Shown: piece after piece, positions 52,069-60,735 of the stretch | How the letters are laid out: every line of letters begins with the position of its first letter | Numbering within the stretch: the stretch's first letter is position 1 | DNA from: Actinomadura nitritigenes | GTDB lineage: Bacteria > Actinomycetota > Actinomycetes > Streptosporangiales > Streptosporangiaceae | Assembly (NCBI RefSeq): GCF_017573545.1 | Contig: NZ_JAGEOK010000014.1 | Location: 1 to 64,000, forward strand | DNA: 64,000 bases | Reading direction: 5' to 3' | Made by a program: the position numbers and the translations under genes | Notes under the pieces: generated by a model | The model's input: the letters and a program-made list of their open reading frames with translations, nothing else | The model's database searches: none | Told to the model about the DNA's origin: nothing

Positions 52069-52120
52069 GAGATCCTCCGTGGTGTTGCTCTTCGTTGATT
52101 GGGGGCGACTGCGAGACGGG

Positions 52121-52981
52121 TCAGCGACTGGGACTGTGCGGCGATTGCCGTGTGCGTGATGCGCGGGTTGTGGCCGGCTTCTGGGTGCTGGCGATGCTGT
52201 CGGCCAGAGGGACCGGGAACGCTTGGGCGGCGAGTTGGGCGGGCGTGAGCCGAGCGGTCGATTCTGCGGTTGGTGCCGGAGGGGGCGGCTTGGTGGTGTC
52301 ATCCAGTTCTGCTGCGTCCAGGTGTTCGGCGACCCTGCTCAGCAGCAAGTCCGTGACGTTGCGTTCATGCATGTCGTTCCAGGTCGTCAGCGCGGCCAGC
52401 AGGGTTTGCTGGTCCCGTAGGTCGTCCTGGTCTGGTGCTCGGCTGTGGACGTCTGCCATGGCGATGCGGGTTGCCGAGTTGACCAGGAGCTGTTCGGCCT
52501 TGAGCGGGTCATGGACGACACCTTGACTCGTGGGCGTTGTGGGGAAGGGCGGCGCAGGCTCCAGGTCGGCGGCCAGGACGGACTGGTTCTGGGTCTGTCC
52601 GAGGAAGTGCACGTAGTACTCGGTCTGGCCCTGCTGGGAGACCAGCACGCCGGTGACGGTGCCTCGGGTCGGCTGACCCAGCAGGATCACCTCGTGGGCG
52701 GCGGGGCCTTCGAGCTGGACGGCCGAGCCGATGGCGAAGGCGTTGGGGTTGTCGCGTTCGGTGTCGTAGTAGGCCTGCGCTTGGGCGGCGATGTCGTTGA
52801 ACTCGATTCCGCGGCGTTCGGCGTAGTGCATGAGGTCGACCAGCAGGTCGCTGATCAGCTCGCGTGCGTCCTTATCGTTGGTGCGGTGGTCGAGGTGCTC
52901 GGTCTGCTCGAAGAGGGCTTGGAAGGCATCGAGAGCTGCGGCTCCGAACTCGGCGAACTCTTCGGCGCCGGCTTCGGTCAT
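52121..52981 (-). CDS. FP-tail paralog A2 of the tandem array
   Basis: 286 residues. The N-terminal domain (FGAAALDAFQALFEQTEHLD, LISDLLVDLMHYAERRGIEF) matches the other A paralogs. A beta-rich part follows (FAIGSAVQLEGPAAHEVILL, QPTRGTVTGVLVSQQGQTEY), then helices (RNVTDLLLSRVAEHLDAAEL). The C-terminus is TPAQLAAQAFPVPLADSIAS plus an Arg/Pro/Ser tail. No known family. The start ATG is clear (MTEAGAEEF). It lies 48 bp after A1 on the same strand. Confidence 0.7.
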   Translation of the reverse strand: MTEAGAEEFAEFGAAALDAFQALFEQTEHLDHRTNDKDARELISDLLVDLMHYAERRGIEFNDIAAQAQAYYDTERDNPNAFAIGSAVQLEGPAAHEVILLGQPTRGTVTGVLVSQQGQTEYYVHFLGQTQNQSVLAADLEPAPPFPTTPTSQGVVHDPLKAEQLLVNSATRIAMADVHSRAPDQDDLRDQQTLLAALTTWNDMHERNVTDLLLSRVAEHLDAAELDDTTKPPPPAPTAESTARLTPAQLAAQAFPVPLADSIASTQKPATTRASRTRQSPHSPSR

Positions 52982-53029
52982 AGAACCTCCGTCCAGTAGG
53001 TGGGCTGGTGCCTTAGGTGTCGTGGTGGT

Positions 53030-53851
53030 CTAGGGGCGGTGCGGGCGTCGCTGGGAACGTTCCGGCAGCCTGCTGGCGGTGGGCGGGTCGTCGGGCCGAA
53101 TGGGTGTGGGGCCTTGCGGGAATCCGGTCGCGGCCAGCCGGGCGGCAGCGAAGAGGCCAGGCGGGGCGGCGCTGTCTGTTCGCCGGGCGGCGCGCGAGTC
53201 GCGTGCGGGCAGGTGGAGGCCAATCCCTTCAGGCTGGCCGCCTGACCATGTCGCCAGGGCCTCGGATAGACGCGCCAGGTCGTCGTGCCGGTCCTGGTAG
53301 GTGGTCGGCCGGGTGTCGGCGTTGCGCTTGAGCCAGGTGGCGAGGGCGGTGATCGTTTCCTCTGCGTCGTGCGCATGGTGCACCACGCCGGCTGTTCTGG
53401 TGGCGATGGGCAGGAGAGCGTCGGCCGGTTCGAGCTCGGATGCGGTTACGTGCACGGTGTCAGCGACGGCCGGGACCCGGAGCGTGCACCGGGCATCGCC
53501 ATCGGATGACTCGACGAGGGACGTAATGAAGCCGCGCCAGCGCGGGTACCGGGGCTTGGCTCCTGTAGCGGTTTCCTGCTGGCGAATCTGCACCTGGGCC
53601 CCGAGCCGGAAGTTGTGGACGAGGTCGGGCTCGGTCTCGCTGCGGTCGATACTGCGCTGGTGCAGCTCCTCGAGCGTGTCGTGAACGTCCAAGCCGTGCT
53701 GGTCGGCGTAGCGGGCGAGCTGCTCGAGCAACGACTGGACGAATGACTCGGCTAGGGACAGGTCGGTGCGGTGGGTGGGAAGGTCGCCGGGGAGGAGTTC
53801 GCGCTGGTAGGCGTCGAGTGCTGCGGCGACGGCGGCATCGGGATCGGGCAT
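53030..53851 (-). CDS. FP-tail paralog A1 of the tandem array
   Basis: 273 residues. The N-terminal domain (PDAAVAAALDAYQRELLPGD, FVQSLLEQLARYADQHGLDV) is shared with A2, A3 and the 63-residue stub encoded just upstream. A beta-rich central part follows (FRLGAQVQIRQQETATGAKP, GDARCTLRVPAVADTVHVTA), and the C-terminus is AAARLAATGFPQGPTPIRPD plus a basic tail. No known family. The ATG directly follows the stop of the stub gene with no gap. Confidence 0.7.
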   Translation of the reverse strand: MPDPDAAVAAALDAYQRELLPGDLPTHRTDLSLAESFVQSLLEQLARYADQHGLDVHDTLEELHQRSIDRSETEPDLVHNFRLGAQVQIRQQETATGAKPRYPRWRGFITSLVESSDGDARCTLRVPAVADTVHVTASELEPADALLPIATRTAGVVHHAHDAEETITALATWLKRNADTRPTTYQDRHDDLARLSEALATWSGGQPEGIGLHLPARDSRAARRTDSAAPPGLFAAARLAATGFPQGPTPIRPDDPPTASRLPERSQRRPHRP

Positions 53852-54043
53852 TCAGCTACCTCCGTGGGAAGCGACTACGTCCAAGCGGTTGCCTTCGCCG
53901 TAGCGGATGAGGTCGATGCCGAGAGAGTGCAAGAGCCCTTCGGCTTCGGCGTGGTTGTTGCGATGACCGTTGGCCTGGTCACCGAAGAGGTGCTGTTCGT
54001 AGGCGTCCAGTGCGAGCGCGGTGGCTTCTATGCGATCGGGCAT
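53852..54043 (-). CDS. N-terminal-only stub of the A paralog family
   Basis: 63 residues: MPDRIEATALALDAYEQHLF, then GLLHSLGIDLIRYGEGNRLD. It matches the first 65 residues of the A paralogs and stops before the beta-rich part. It could be a functional mini-protein (a competitor or chaperone of the long forms) or a truncated copy. It is immediately adjacent to A1, whose start codon follows its stop codon. Confidence 0.6.
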   Translation of the reverse strand: MPDRIEATALALDAYEQHLFGDQANGHRNNHAEAEGLLHSLGIDLIRYGEGNRLDVVASHGGS

Positions 54044-54089
54044 GCGGGTCTCCAGTCAGTGGCGTGAGCCGGGGCAAGGTGCTGTGGGG

Positions 54090-54494
54090 TCAGGCCTTCC
54101 CCAGGAGGGGACCGTTCGGCTCAGGGCCGAGCCAGCCGTCGGGGACTGGGGCGACGCGGGCTTCGTGCGGGCTGAGGTGCTCGTTCTCGGTGCACTGGTA
54201 GAAGGGCCCGCGGGGCCCGAGGAGGACGGGGAGTTGGTGGTCGAGGTGGTCTCGGTACCACAGGGCCAAGCCGGTGGCGCCCTGCAGGCGCATGGCCTCC
54301 CACGCGTACCAGAGCGCGGTGAGGCGAGAGATCGCCTCGCCGTGGTGCCACCACTGGGCACACCAGCGGAACTCACCGCCGAGCGTGCGCCGGTACATGG
54401 GGACGAAGTGGGTGGTCACCCAGCTGGTCAGGCTGGGATACAGCGGCTTGAGCTTCTCGCCCCCGGAGTTGGTCGCGGCGTTTTCGTCGGGCAT
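54090..54494 (-). CDS. DUF4913 protein
   Basis: 134 residues with the DUF4913 pattern: WVTTHFVPMYRR, EFRWCAQWWHHGEAISRLTA, LWYAWEAMRLQGATGLALWY, RDHLDHQLPVLLGPRGPFYQ, C. These proteins are encoded near transfer genes in actinomycete elements; their role is unknown. It lies between the coupling protein gene and the paralog array in the same direction, and lacks the FP tail. Confidence 0.85.
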   Translation of the reverse strand: MPDENAATNSGGEKLKPLYPSLTSWVTTHFVPMYRRTLGGEFRWCAQWWHHGEAISRLTALWYAWEAMRLQGATGLALWYRDHLDHQLPVLLGPRGPFYQCTENEHLSPHEARVAPVPDGWLGPEPNGPLLGKA

Positions 54495-54573
54495 TGAGCC
54501 TCCTGAAGTCTGGTGGTGGGCATGACGACGTCACCGTTCTCTTGGCGGATCGCTCGGGCGGCCAGACGCGGAT

Positions 54574-56388
54574 TCAGGTGTCCAACTCCGGCAGCTGAGT
54601 GCGTTCGGGCTGGCCGTGGTGGCGGCGGGCGGCTTCGGCGATGGCGGTGTCGGCGTTCTTGATGGCGGTGCTGATGGCGGTGGCGTGGGGGCCGCGGTAC
54701 CAGGGGCGCAGGCGGAGCAGGGCGGGTTTGGTGCCGGTGGCCAGCAGCAGCGCGGTGCCGGTGGGCAGGGCGCGGATGTCTGCGGCTTCGAGGATGTCCT
54801 GGCGGCGCAGGGAGATCTGTTCGCTGGCGCGTCCGTCGCTGTAGGTGATGGAGCGGACGGGCACGTCGTGTTGGCCGACGAGGGTGGCCAGGTCGCGGAC
54901 GAGGCGGGGGGAGTCGATGCCAGCGCCGATGAGTTTGCGGGTGGCGGCTCCCCACAGCGCGGCCATCCCAGGTTCGCCCCACACGGTGACGCCCTGCTCA
55001 TAGCTCTGCAGGATGGTGACGGGGATGATGCCGCGGGATCCGAGGTGGGAGTACAGCTGGGGGAGGTCGGCGATGCGGCAGATGTTGGCGGCCTCATCCA
55101 AGGCGACGATCAGGGGCGGGTCGAGGCGTCCGCCGGCTTGTTCGGCGCGGCGTTCGGCGGCGCGCATGGTGGTGTCGGTGAGCGCGGCGATCAGCGGCGC
55201 CGCCGCCGAAAGGGATTTCGACAGCAGGTAGAGAGTGTCGCGGGTGCCGGCGAAGGCGTGCGGGTCGAAGACCGGCAGGTCGCGGGCGGGGGTGACCCAG
55301 GCGAGGATCTCCTGGTCGCGCAGAGCTTTGGCAGCGGTGCGGGCGGTCTGATAGATCCCGTCGCGGGTCTCGACCGCACCGTTCTGGGTGCCCTTCAGCG
55401 AGGAGGCCATCAGCTGGAACCCGGCCTCCTGCAGCAGTTCGATGGGGGTGGGGACGGCGGGTTCGTCGAGCCACTGGGCGACGTGGTGCAGGGAGCGGCC
55501 GGAGGTGGCGGCGGCCAGGAACAGCGCGCACAGCAGGTCCTGGGCGGCCGGTCCCCACAGGTCCTTCTTCTGGCCGTCGTCGACGGTCAGGACGAAGTGG
55601 CCGGCCAGGCGGTGGGCGTCCTCGACGGTGGTCAGCCCGGCGAGCGGGTTCCACCACCAGGTTTGGGGCTGGTAGGTGATGTGCTGGGGATCGAACAGCC
55701 AGGTCCGGCCTTTGGTGCGGTTGGCGCGGACGGTGGAGATGGCGGCCCACAGATCGGCTTTGTTGCTGGTGGCGATGACCGGCCCCGGTGCCGACAGCAC
55801 GTGCGGGATGGACTGGGTGGTCGTCTTGCCCGAGCGGGGCGCCATGAAGGCGATCACGGTGTCCTCGAACGAGGCGAACAGCGTCGGCCCGCTCCGGTCA
55901 CCGGCCAGCAGCACGTCGCCCAGGACCAGACCGATGTCGTCGCGGTCGAGCTGCTCGGGCGGCCTGGTCAGGGAGCGGCGCAGCGCGAGGGCCTTCTTCG
56001 CGGTCGCGGACGGTTCGAGCTCGGTCAGGCCCGGATTGTCGGCGAGGGCAGCGACGGCATCCCCAGGCTGTGGAAAACGTCGCGCGATCCGCCGCCACGC
56101 CATCCATGCGGCACTGATCAGCGCGGTCAGCAACAGCATGAGGACGAGCACGACGAGCGGCGTCGGGGTTCGCGGCCAGGCACGTTGGAACTGGTGGCGG
56201 CCGATGGCGAGGGCGAAGTCAGCGCCGAACGGCGCGACGGCTCCGCCGACGGCGGTCGCGGCCAGCTTCGCCGAGGCCCACATCAGTGCCAGTGCGCCGA
56301 TCGGCGACCAGCAGGCCGCCAGGACCAGCCAGGCGGCGCCGGCGTTGGTGTCGAGGATCGAGGCGCGGGGCCCGAGGGCTCGGGTCAT
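54574..56388 (-). CDS. VirD4/TraG-like type IV coupling protein
   Basis: 604 residues. Two N-terminal TM segments (about 17-45 and 77-97) are followed by the ATPase: Walker A in FMAPRSGKTTT (183-190), Walker B in PPLIVALDEAANICRIADLP, and downstream LYSHLGSRGIIPVTILQSYE typical of coupling proteins. It recruits relaxase-DNA and protein substrates to the secretion channel at the inner membrane. Its start overlaps the stop of the VirB4-like gene. The C-terminus has no FP/basic tail, as expected for a receptor and not a substrate. Confidence 0.9.
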   Translation of the reverse strand: MTRALGPRASILDTNAGAAWLVLAACWSPIGALALMWASAKLAATAVGGAVAPFGADFALAIGRHQFQRAWPRTPTPLVVLVLMLLLTALISAAWMAWRRIARRFPQPGDAVAALADNPGLTELEPSATAKKALALRRSLTRPPEQLDRDDIGLVLGDVLLAGDRSGPTLFASFEDTVIAFMAPRSGKTTTQSIPHVLSAPGPVIATSNKADLWAAISTVRANRTKGRTWLFDPQHITYQPQTWWWNPLAGLTTVEDAHRLAGHFVLTVDDGQKKDLWGPAAQDLLCALFLAAATSGRSLHHVAQWLDEPAVPTPIELLQEAGFQLMASSLKGTQNGAVETRDGIYQTARTAAKALRDQEILAWVTPARDLPVFDPHAFAGTRDTLYLLSKSLSAAAPLIAALTDTTMRAAERRAEQAGGRLDPPLIVALDEAANICRIADLPQLYSHLGSRGIIPVTILQSYEQGVTVWGEPGMAALWGAATRKLIGAGIDSPRLVRDLATLVGQHDVPVRSITYSDGRASEQISLRRQDILEAADIRALPTGTALLLATGTKPALLRLRPWYRGPHATAISTAIKNADTAIAEAARRHHGQPERTQLPELDT

Positions 56389-57830
56389 GCGGTCGCCCGG
56401 ATGGCCTGATCGGTGTCGTAGAGGTCGGCCTCGGGCCCGACGAGGGAGAGCTCGACGGGGATGCCAAGGCGTTCACCGGTCTTGATCAGGTACTTGCCGC
56501 GACCGGGGTGACGGGCGCCGGGCTGCCAGGAGTCCGGCGCCGACCACGAGGTGACGAGCTGCTGCTCGGGACCGGTGAGCGGAGTGATCTCATGCACCCG
56601 GGCAAGCTCGCGGGGCGGCAGGCCGGCCAGGACGGTGATGGCGGAGCGGTCGGCGAAGCCCTTGGCCTTGGCGCGGTCCTCTTCGGTGGCCAGCGCGTCC
56701 AGGTCAGCGAGGGAGTGAGTGATCATGATGGAGGCCATGCCCTTGGCGCGGTTAAGGCGGGTGAGGGCGTCTGCATGCTCCACCAGCCCAGGTGCTCCGC
56801 GCAGCGCGCGCCACAGTTCGTCCATCACGCCGAGGTAGGAGCGGCGCGGTGCGGCGTGCAGGTCGGCCAGGGCCGTGACGGCGTCGACCATGCCGAAGGC
56901 GTAGGCCCAGGTGCACAGCATCGCCGCGGTGAGAAGCTTGTCGCCGGCGGCGCGGACCCGCGAGATATCGACACTGATCGCCGGCGCCTCCAGGTTCAGC
57001 GGACGGGTGGTGGCGGCGTCGAACACCCCAGCGAGAGAGCCGGAGATGAGCAGGTCGAGGGTGAACACCAAGTCGCGGGTCTGGGCGCGGTAGGAGTCGG
57101 CGGTGTCGGTGCGGGTCGCCGACCGCAGTTCGTCGGGGCCATGTTCCAAGATGCACAGGACATCAGGGATGGTGGGCTCGTGGCCCAGGCGCTCGTCGAG
57201 CAGGTCGATGGCGCGGCCGAGAACGACTTCTTCAGCGTTGGTGATGCGGGACTCGCGAACGAGAGTCGCCAGCGCCAGCAGCAGCGAAAGCCGACGTGAC
57301 CGGACTTCCCAGCGCAGTGTCTCGGCATCGGCACCGGTCAGACGTCGCCGTGCTTCGTCCAGCGGACCGGCGTCGAGCGGGTTGATGCGGTCGACGCCGC
57401 GCCCGACGCGGATGACCTGACCGCCCAAGTAGTCGACCAGCCGGGTGTAGTCGGGTTTGGTGTCGCCCAGGATGATCGGCGTGGTCCCGGTCGCGACAGC
57501 TCCGGTGACCAGCCGCTTGACCAGCGTGGATTTGCCGGTGCCGGGCTGGCCGAGGACGAACATGCCAGGGTTGGTGACCAGCCCCTCGCGCAACCACGCC
57601 AGCGGATCGAGGCAGACCACCTCGCCCCACAGTTGATGCCGTCCGATCGGCGTGCCGACGGTAGGCGTGCCGGAGCCGGCGGTGAACGGATACAGCCCGC
57701 AGACTTGGCTGGTGGTGGCCTGGAATTCGGGCGCGGGTTCGACGTGAGCGGCGCGGCCGGCGCCAGGACCGCGCCAGCCCCACGGCGGGGCGACCGGCTC
57801 GGACATGGCCATGGCTTCGACGTTTCTCAA
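56385..57830 (-). CDS. VirB4-like conjugation ATPase
   Basis: 481 residues. Walker A in FVLGQPGTGKSTLVKRLVTG (94-101), a DTKPDYTRLVDYLGGQVIRV strand typical of VirB4/TraC-type ATPases, Walker B region SYLGVMDELWRALRG, and ASIMITHSLADLDALA. It powers assembly of the secretion channel. It lacks the N-terminal VirB4 part, which here is supplied by the SCO6880-type protein. The TTG at 57830 has GGAG upstream; ATGs at 57812 and 57806 are alternatives. It overlaps the coupling protein gene by 4 bp. Confidence 0.88.
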   Translation of the reverse strand: MRNVEAMAMSEPVAPPWGWRGPGAGRAAHVEPAPEFQATTSQVCGLYPFTAGSGTPTVGTPIGRHQLWGEVVCLDPLAWLREGLVTNPGMFVLGQPGTGKSTLVKRLVTGAVATGTTPIILGDTKPDYTRLVDYLGGQVIRVGRGVDRINPLDAGPLDEARRRLTGADAETLRWEVRSRRLSLLLALATLVRESRITNAEEVVLGRAIDLLDERLGHEPTIPDVLCILEHGPDELRSATRTDTADSYRAQTRDLVFTLDLLISGSLAGVFDAATTRPLNLEAPAISVDISRVRAAGDKLLTAAMLCTWAYAFGMVDAVTALADLHAAPRRSYLGVMDELWRALRGAPGLVEHADALTRLNRAKGMASIMITHSLADLDALATEEDRAKAKGFADRSAITVLAGLPPRELARVHEITPLTGPEQQLVTSWSAPDSWQPGARHPGRGKYLIKTGERLGIPVELSLVGPEADLYDTDQAIRATA

Positions 57831-57845
57831 GACATGTGCTCCGGT

Positions 57846-59330
57846 TCAGTGCAGGAGGCGGCGGGATAGTTCGGATGGGCAGATGCCGCACGGCAGCGTG
57901 GTGGCGAAGCCGGCGGCTTGGCTGCCCCACAGCCGACGCAGCCGGATCTTGGCCGCCTCCGCGGACGCGTCAACATGCGCCACGGCGCGGCGGAGTTGCT
58001 CGGGATCGGTGACAGTGACCGTCGCGTACATCGACACCAGGCAGACTCCGGCACCCATCGCCTCCTCGGCGGCGGCCTGCCGGGCGCGCGCCGAATCCCA
58101 GCTGTCGCGAGCGGTTTCGTCGCGTCCAGTCCGCCGACGGAACTGGGCGCGGAACGCCGCCGCGTTCACCTCCTGCTGCAACACGCGGCTGGCCGCTGCG
58201 GCGGGCAGCGCCCGATATTGCAGGGTGACGCGCTTAGGGAATGGGCCCGGCGCGACGAGCCGAGCGAGGATGTCGGAGCGGACGTTCTGGCGGGGCGGCT
58301 CGTGCCAGGCCCAGCTCACCGAGACTCCGCCGTCGTGCTCGTAGTGACCGGTGTGTTCGATCGCGGCCACCGGCCCGGCGTCGCACCAAGTGAGGACCTC
58401 GTCCGCTCCAGATCCGGCGAGAATGCGGTTGATCTCGCCGCGGGCGTGCGGGTCGAACGCGGTGCGGACCGCTCCGGCGGTCTCCGCCGCGGTCGCCCGT
58501 CCCAGCACCGAGACGCCGCAGCCGCCGAGCCGGGAGGCCAGACCGTCCAGGGTGCGGCCGAGGTCGGCGACCGCTTCGAACAAGTCCCTAGGGGATGCTG
58601 CCGAAGCCCTGGGGTCGAAGGTGACCGAGACGCGGGTGTCGACGTCCGCTGCCGCTGCCGGAGCCGTGCGCACCAGCTCGCTCATGATGGTCCGCGCCGC
58701 CTCCGGTGCGGCCGGGTCGATGGCTTTGTCGACGGTGTCGACGAGAGTGGAGCCGGGCTCGGGTGCGGTGTCGATGGTGACGGTGACCCAGCGGACGGCG
58801 GGCATGTGCCCCAGGGCGGCGAGCCAGCCGCCCCAGGCGGCGACCCACGTGTCGGCGTCGGCGCGGTCGGCCAGCCAGGTCGAGGCCGGCACTACCCGCA
58901 GGGTCGCGGTGAGCAGCCCGGTGCGCCGGTCCCAGACGATCCCGTACCGGCCGCCATAGCCGTCCTCGGCACTCAGCAAGGTCAACGGAGCCAGCACCCC
59001 AGGAAGCTGGAACGCGCGGGGATGGTCGATGACGACGCCGGCGCGGTAGCGATTGTGGCCGCGCAGCACCGCCCAGCGCCAGCGGCACCGCGCCAGCAGC
59101 AGGAGCGCCAGCGGAACACCCTCTACCCGTATGAGTCCCAGGCCGCCACCGATCAGAGCCGGTGGCAACAGGTAGATGAGCAGCCACGGGGCGGCCGCAG
59201 CGACGAGAACCAGCACCATCGCAGCACCGAGCGCCAGGAACGTCGACGTGGTGTCCAGGCCGAGCAGCCCGATGCCGCGCCGGCGGCGCCAGCCGCCGTA
59301 GGTGCGGATGTCATGCCCCACCTCCGCCAC
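57846..59330 (-). CDS. SCO6880-family conjugation protein
   Basis: 494 residues. Two TM segments near the N-terminus (TTSTFLALGAAMVLVLVAAA, LLIYLLPPALIGGGLGLIRV) after the RTYGGWRRRRGIGLLGLDTT motif. A large cytoplasmic part follows (RYGIVWDRRTGLLTATLRVV, PFPKRVTLQYRALPAAAASR), which corresponds to the N-terminal half of VirB4 with a VirB3-like membrane anchor. It forms the channel core with the VirB4-like ATPase. It overlaps the upstream VirB6-like gene by 20 bp. Confidence 0.87.
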   Translation of the reverse strand: MAEVGHDIRTYGGWRRRRGIGLLGLDTTSTFLALGAAMVLVLVAAAAPWLLIYLLPPALIGGGLGLIRVEGVPLALLLLARCRWRWAVLRGHNRYRAGVVIDHPRAFQLPGVLAPLTLLSAEDGYGGRYGIVWDRRTGLLTATLRVVPASTWLADRADADTWVAAWGGWLAALGHMPAVRWVTVTIDTAPEPGSTLVDTVDKAIDPAAPEAARTIMSELVRTAPAAAADVDTRVSVTFDPRASAASPRDLFEAVADLGRTLDGLASRLGGCGVSVLGRATAAETAGAVRTAFDPHARGEINRILAGSGADEVLTWCDAGPVAAIEHTGHYEHDGGVSVSWAWHEPPRQNVRSDILARLVAPGPFPKRVTLQYRALPAAAASRVLQQEVNAAAFRAQFRRRTGRDETARDSWDSARARQAAAEEAMGAGVCLVSMYATVTVTDPEQLRRAVAHVDASAEAAKIRLRRLWGSQAAGFATTLPCGICPSELSRRLLH

Positions 59331-60735
59331 CTCCTTCCCCTACGGCACCGCTCGGGCCACCGTTGCCGGTGTCGGCCGAGCCGGTCGGGTTGCCCATCCA
59401 GCGGAGCGTGTCCTGGCCGCGGTGCCGCTCGCGTTCGAACGTCTGGACCGTTGCGGGCCCGACCGGGTCGCCATGGCCGCCATCGGGCGGCGCCCAGCCG
59501 TGGCCATTGGAGCTACCTGCGGCGTTCTCGGTGGTTGCGAACTGACCTGTGTCCGGTGGCGTGCCGCCGGAGGGGGCACTCGGATCGCCGCCCGGTGCCT
59601 GCGGGGAGCCAGCGGCCGCCTGGTGATCGGAGGGGGCGGGTGCCGGATCGGTGGGAGGCTGTGCGGCTGGCTGATCACCAGAGGGCGCGATGTTCTGGTC
59701 GCCCAACTGCTGGCTGAGGTAATCGGCGTGCTCACCGGCCGCACCTCGGCCTCCGCCGGCGGAACCGTTGGCCGCGCCGTAGGCACGCATGGCACCGAGA
59801 GCAGTAGCGCCGCCCATCAGCGCCCCAAGGATGCCGCCGCCGCTGCCGGACTCGGCGCCGCCGGTCGTCCAGGTGAAGAACTTCAGCAGCACCGGGAAAG
59901 CGATCAGGCTGATCAGCATCATGGCGAATCCCATCAGGACCGAGTGCAGGCTCTTTCCGCTCCCGATCAGGGTGAACGCCGTCGCGTACACCGCCGCGGC
60001 GGCGGGCTTGTAGAAGATCAGCGCGAGCATCCAGCCTCCGACGCGGGTCAGCCAGGACCGTGTCGCGGCGGTGAGCCCGCCAGCGGCGGCCAGCGGCAGC
60101 AGCCCGGCCAGGATGATCAGGGCGGCGCCGCGGAAGAGCAGCAACAGCGCCTGGACGATGCCGATGACCAGTGCGGCCAGGCACAGCACCAGCACCAGCG
60201 CGGCGGGCGTCCCGGTCGGGATGATGACGATCTCGGCCATCCGTTTGGCGAAGTCACCTTGGGACGAGGCGTCCAGCACCCAGCGGCACCACTGGTCGCC
60301 CCACTGCAGCAGCAGGTTCGGCAGCACGGTTCCGATCGCGGTCACTGCAGCCAGCACGACCAGCCCGCGACCTGCGTCCACGGCCGGGACGGCCTTGCGA
60401 GTGAGCGCCATGCGTGCGGCGACCATCAGCAGCGCCAGCACGGCCACCGCGATCGTCAACGGCCGCACCAGCAACTGCAGATAGCCGATCGCGGCCTCTG
60501 ACTGCAGGTTCGGCGACGATGTCCGCACCCACCAGGACGCGGTGTGGGAGATCAGCCACCCCACCGCCGACTGGAAGGCCTTGGCCGCATCCTCCAAGGC
60601 GTTGCTGCCGATCTCGCCGGGGATGTCGGGCATCGGCGGGCCCCACGGGTGGTCGTCGTTGTCGACCGTCTGCACGCAGCCTGGGTCCAGCACCGACGAG
60701 CACGGATCCCACGGCAGTGCGATGAGCGTCATCAT
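59311..60735 (-). CDS. VirB6/TrbL-like polytopic channel protein
   Basis: 474 residues. Six or so hydrophobic segments lie between 85 and 310 (LTIAVAVLALLMVAARMALT, AALVLVLCLAALVIGIVQAL, LIILAGLLPLAAAGGLTAAT, GFAMMLISLIAFPVLLKFF). They are followed by a Gly-rich stretch and a long Pro/Gly/Gln-rich tail, the usual layout of actinomycete VirB6-like proteins. It forms part of the inner-membrane pore. GGAGGAGG lies before the double ATG. The start overlaps the stop of the TcpC-like gene. Confidence 0.87.
   Translation of the reverse strand: MMTLIALPWDPCSSVLDPGCVQTVDNDDHPWGPPMPDIPGEIGSNALEDAAKAFQSAVGWLISHTASWWVRTSSPNLQSEAAIGYLQLLVRPLTIAVAVLALLMVAARMALTRKAVPAVDAGRGLVVLAAVTAIGTVLPNLLLQWGDQWCRWVLDASSQGDFAKRMAEIVIIPTGTPAALVLVLCLAALVIGIVQALLLLFRGAALIILAGLLPLAAAGGLTAATRSWLTRVGGWMLALIFYKPAAAAVYATAFTLIGSGKSLHSVLMGFAMMLISLIAFPVLLKFFTWTTGGAESGSGGGILGALMGGATALGAMRAYGAANGSAGGGRGAAGEHADYLSQQLGDQNIAPSGDQPAAQPPTDPAPAPSDHQAAAGSPQAPGGDPSAPSGGTPPDTGQFATTENAAGSSNGHGWAPPDGGHGDPVGPATVQTFERERHRGQDTLRWMGNPTGSADTGNGGPSGAVGEGGGGGGA

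Noticed and set aside
54616..56409. 597-codon + strand frame opposite the coupling protein
   Set aside because: Gly/Asp/Arg-rich antisense of a gene with clear Walker A and B motifs.
57918..60501. Long + strand frames opposite the SCO6880 and VirB6-like genes
   Set aside because: Low-complexity antisense; the minus-strand genes overlap neatly in an operon and have family motifs.
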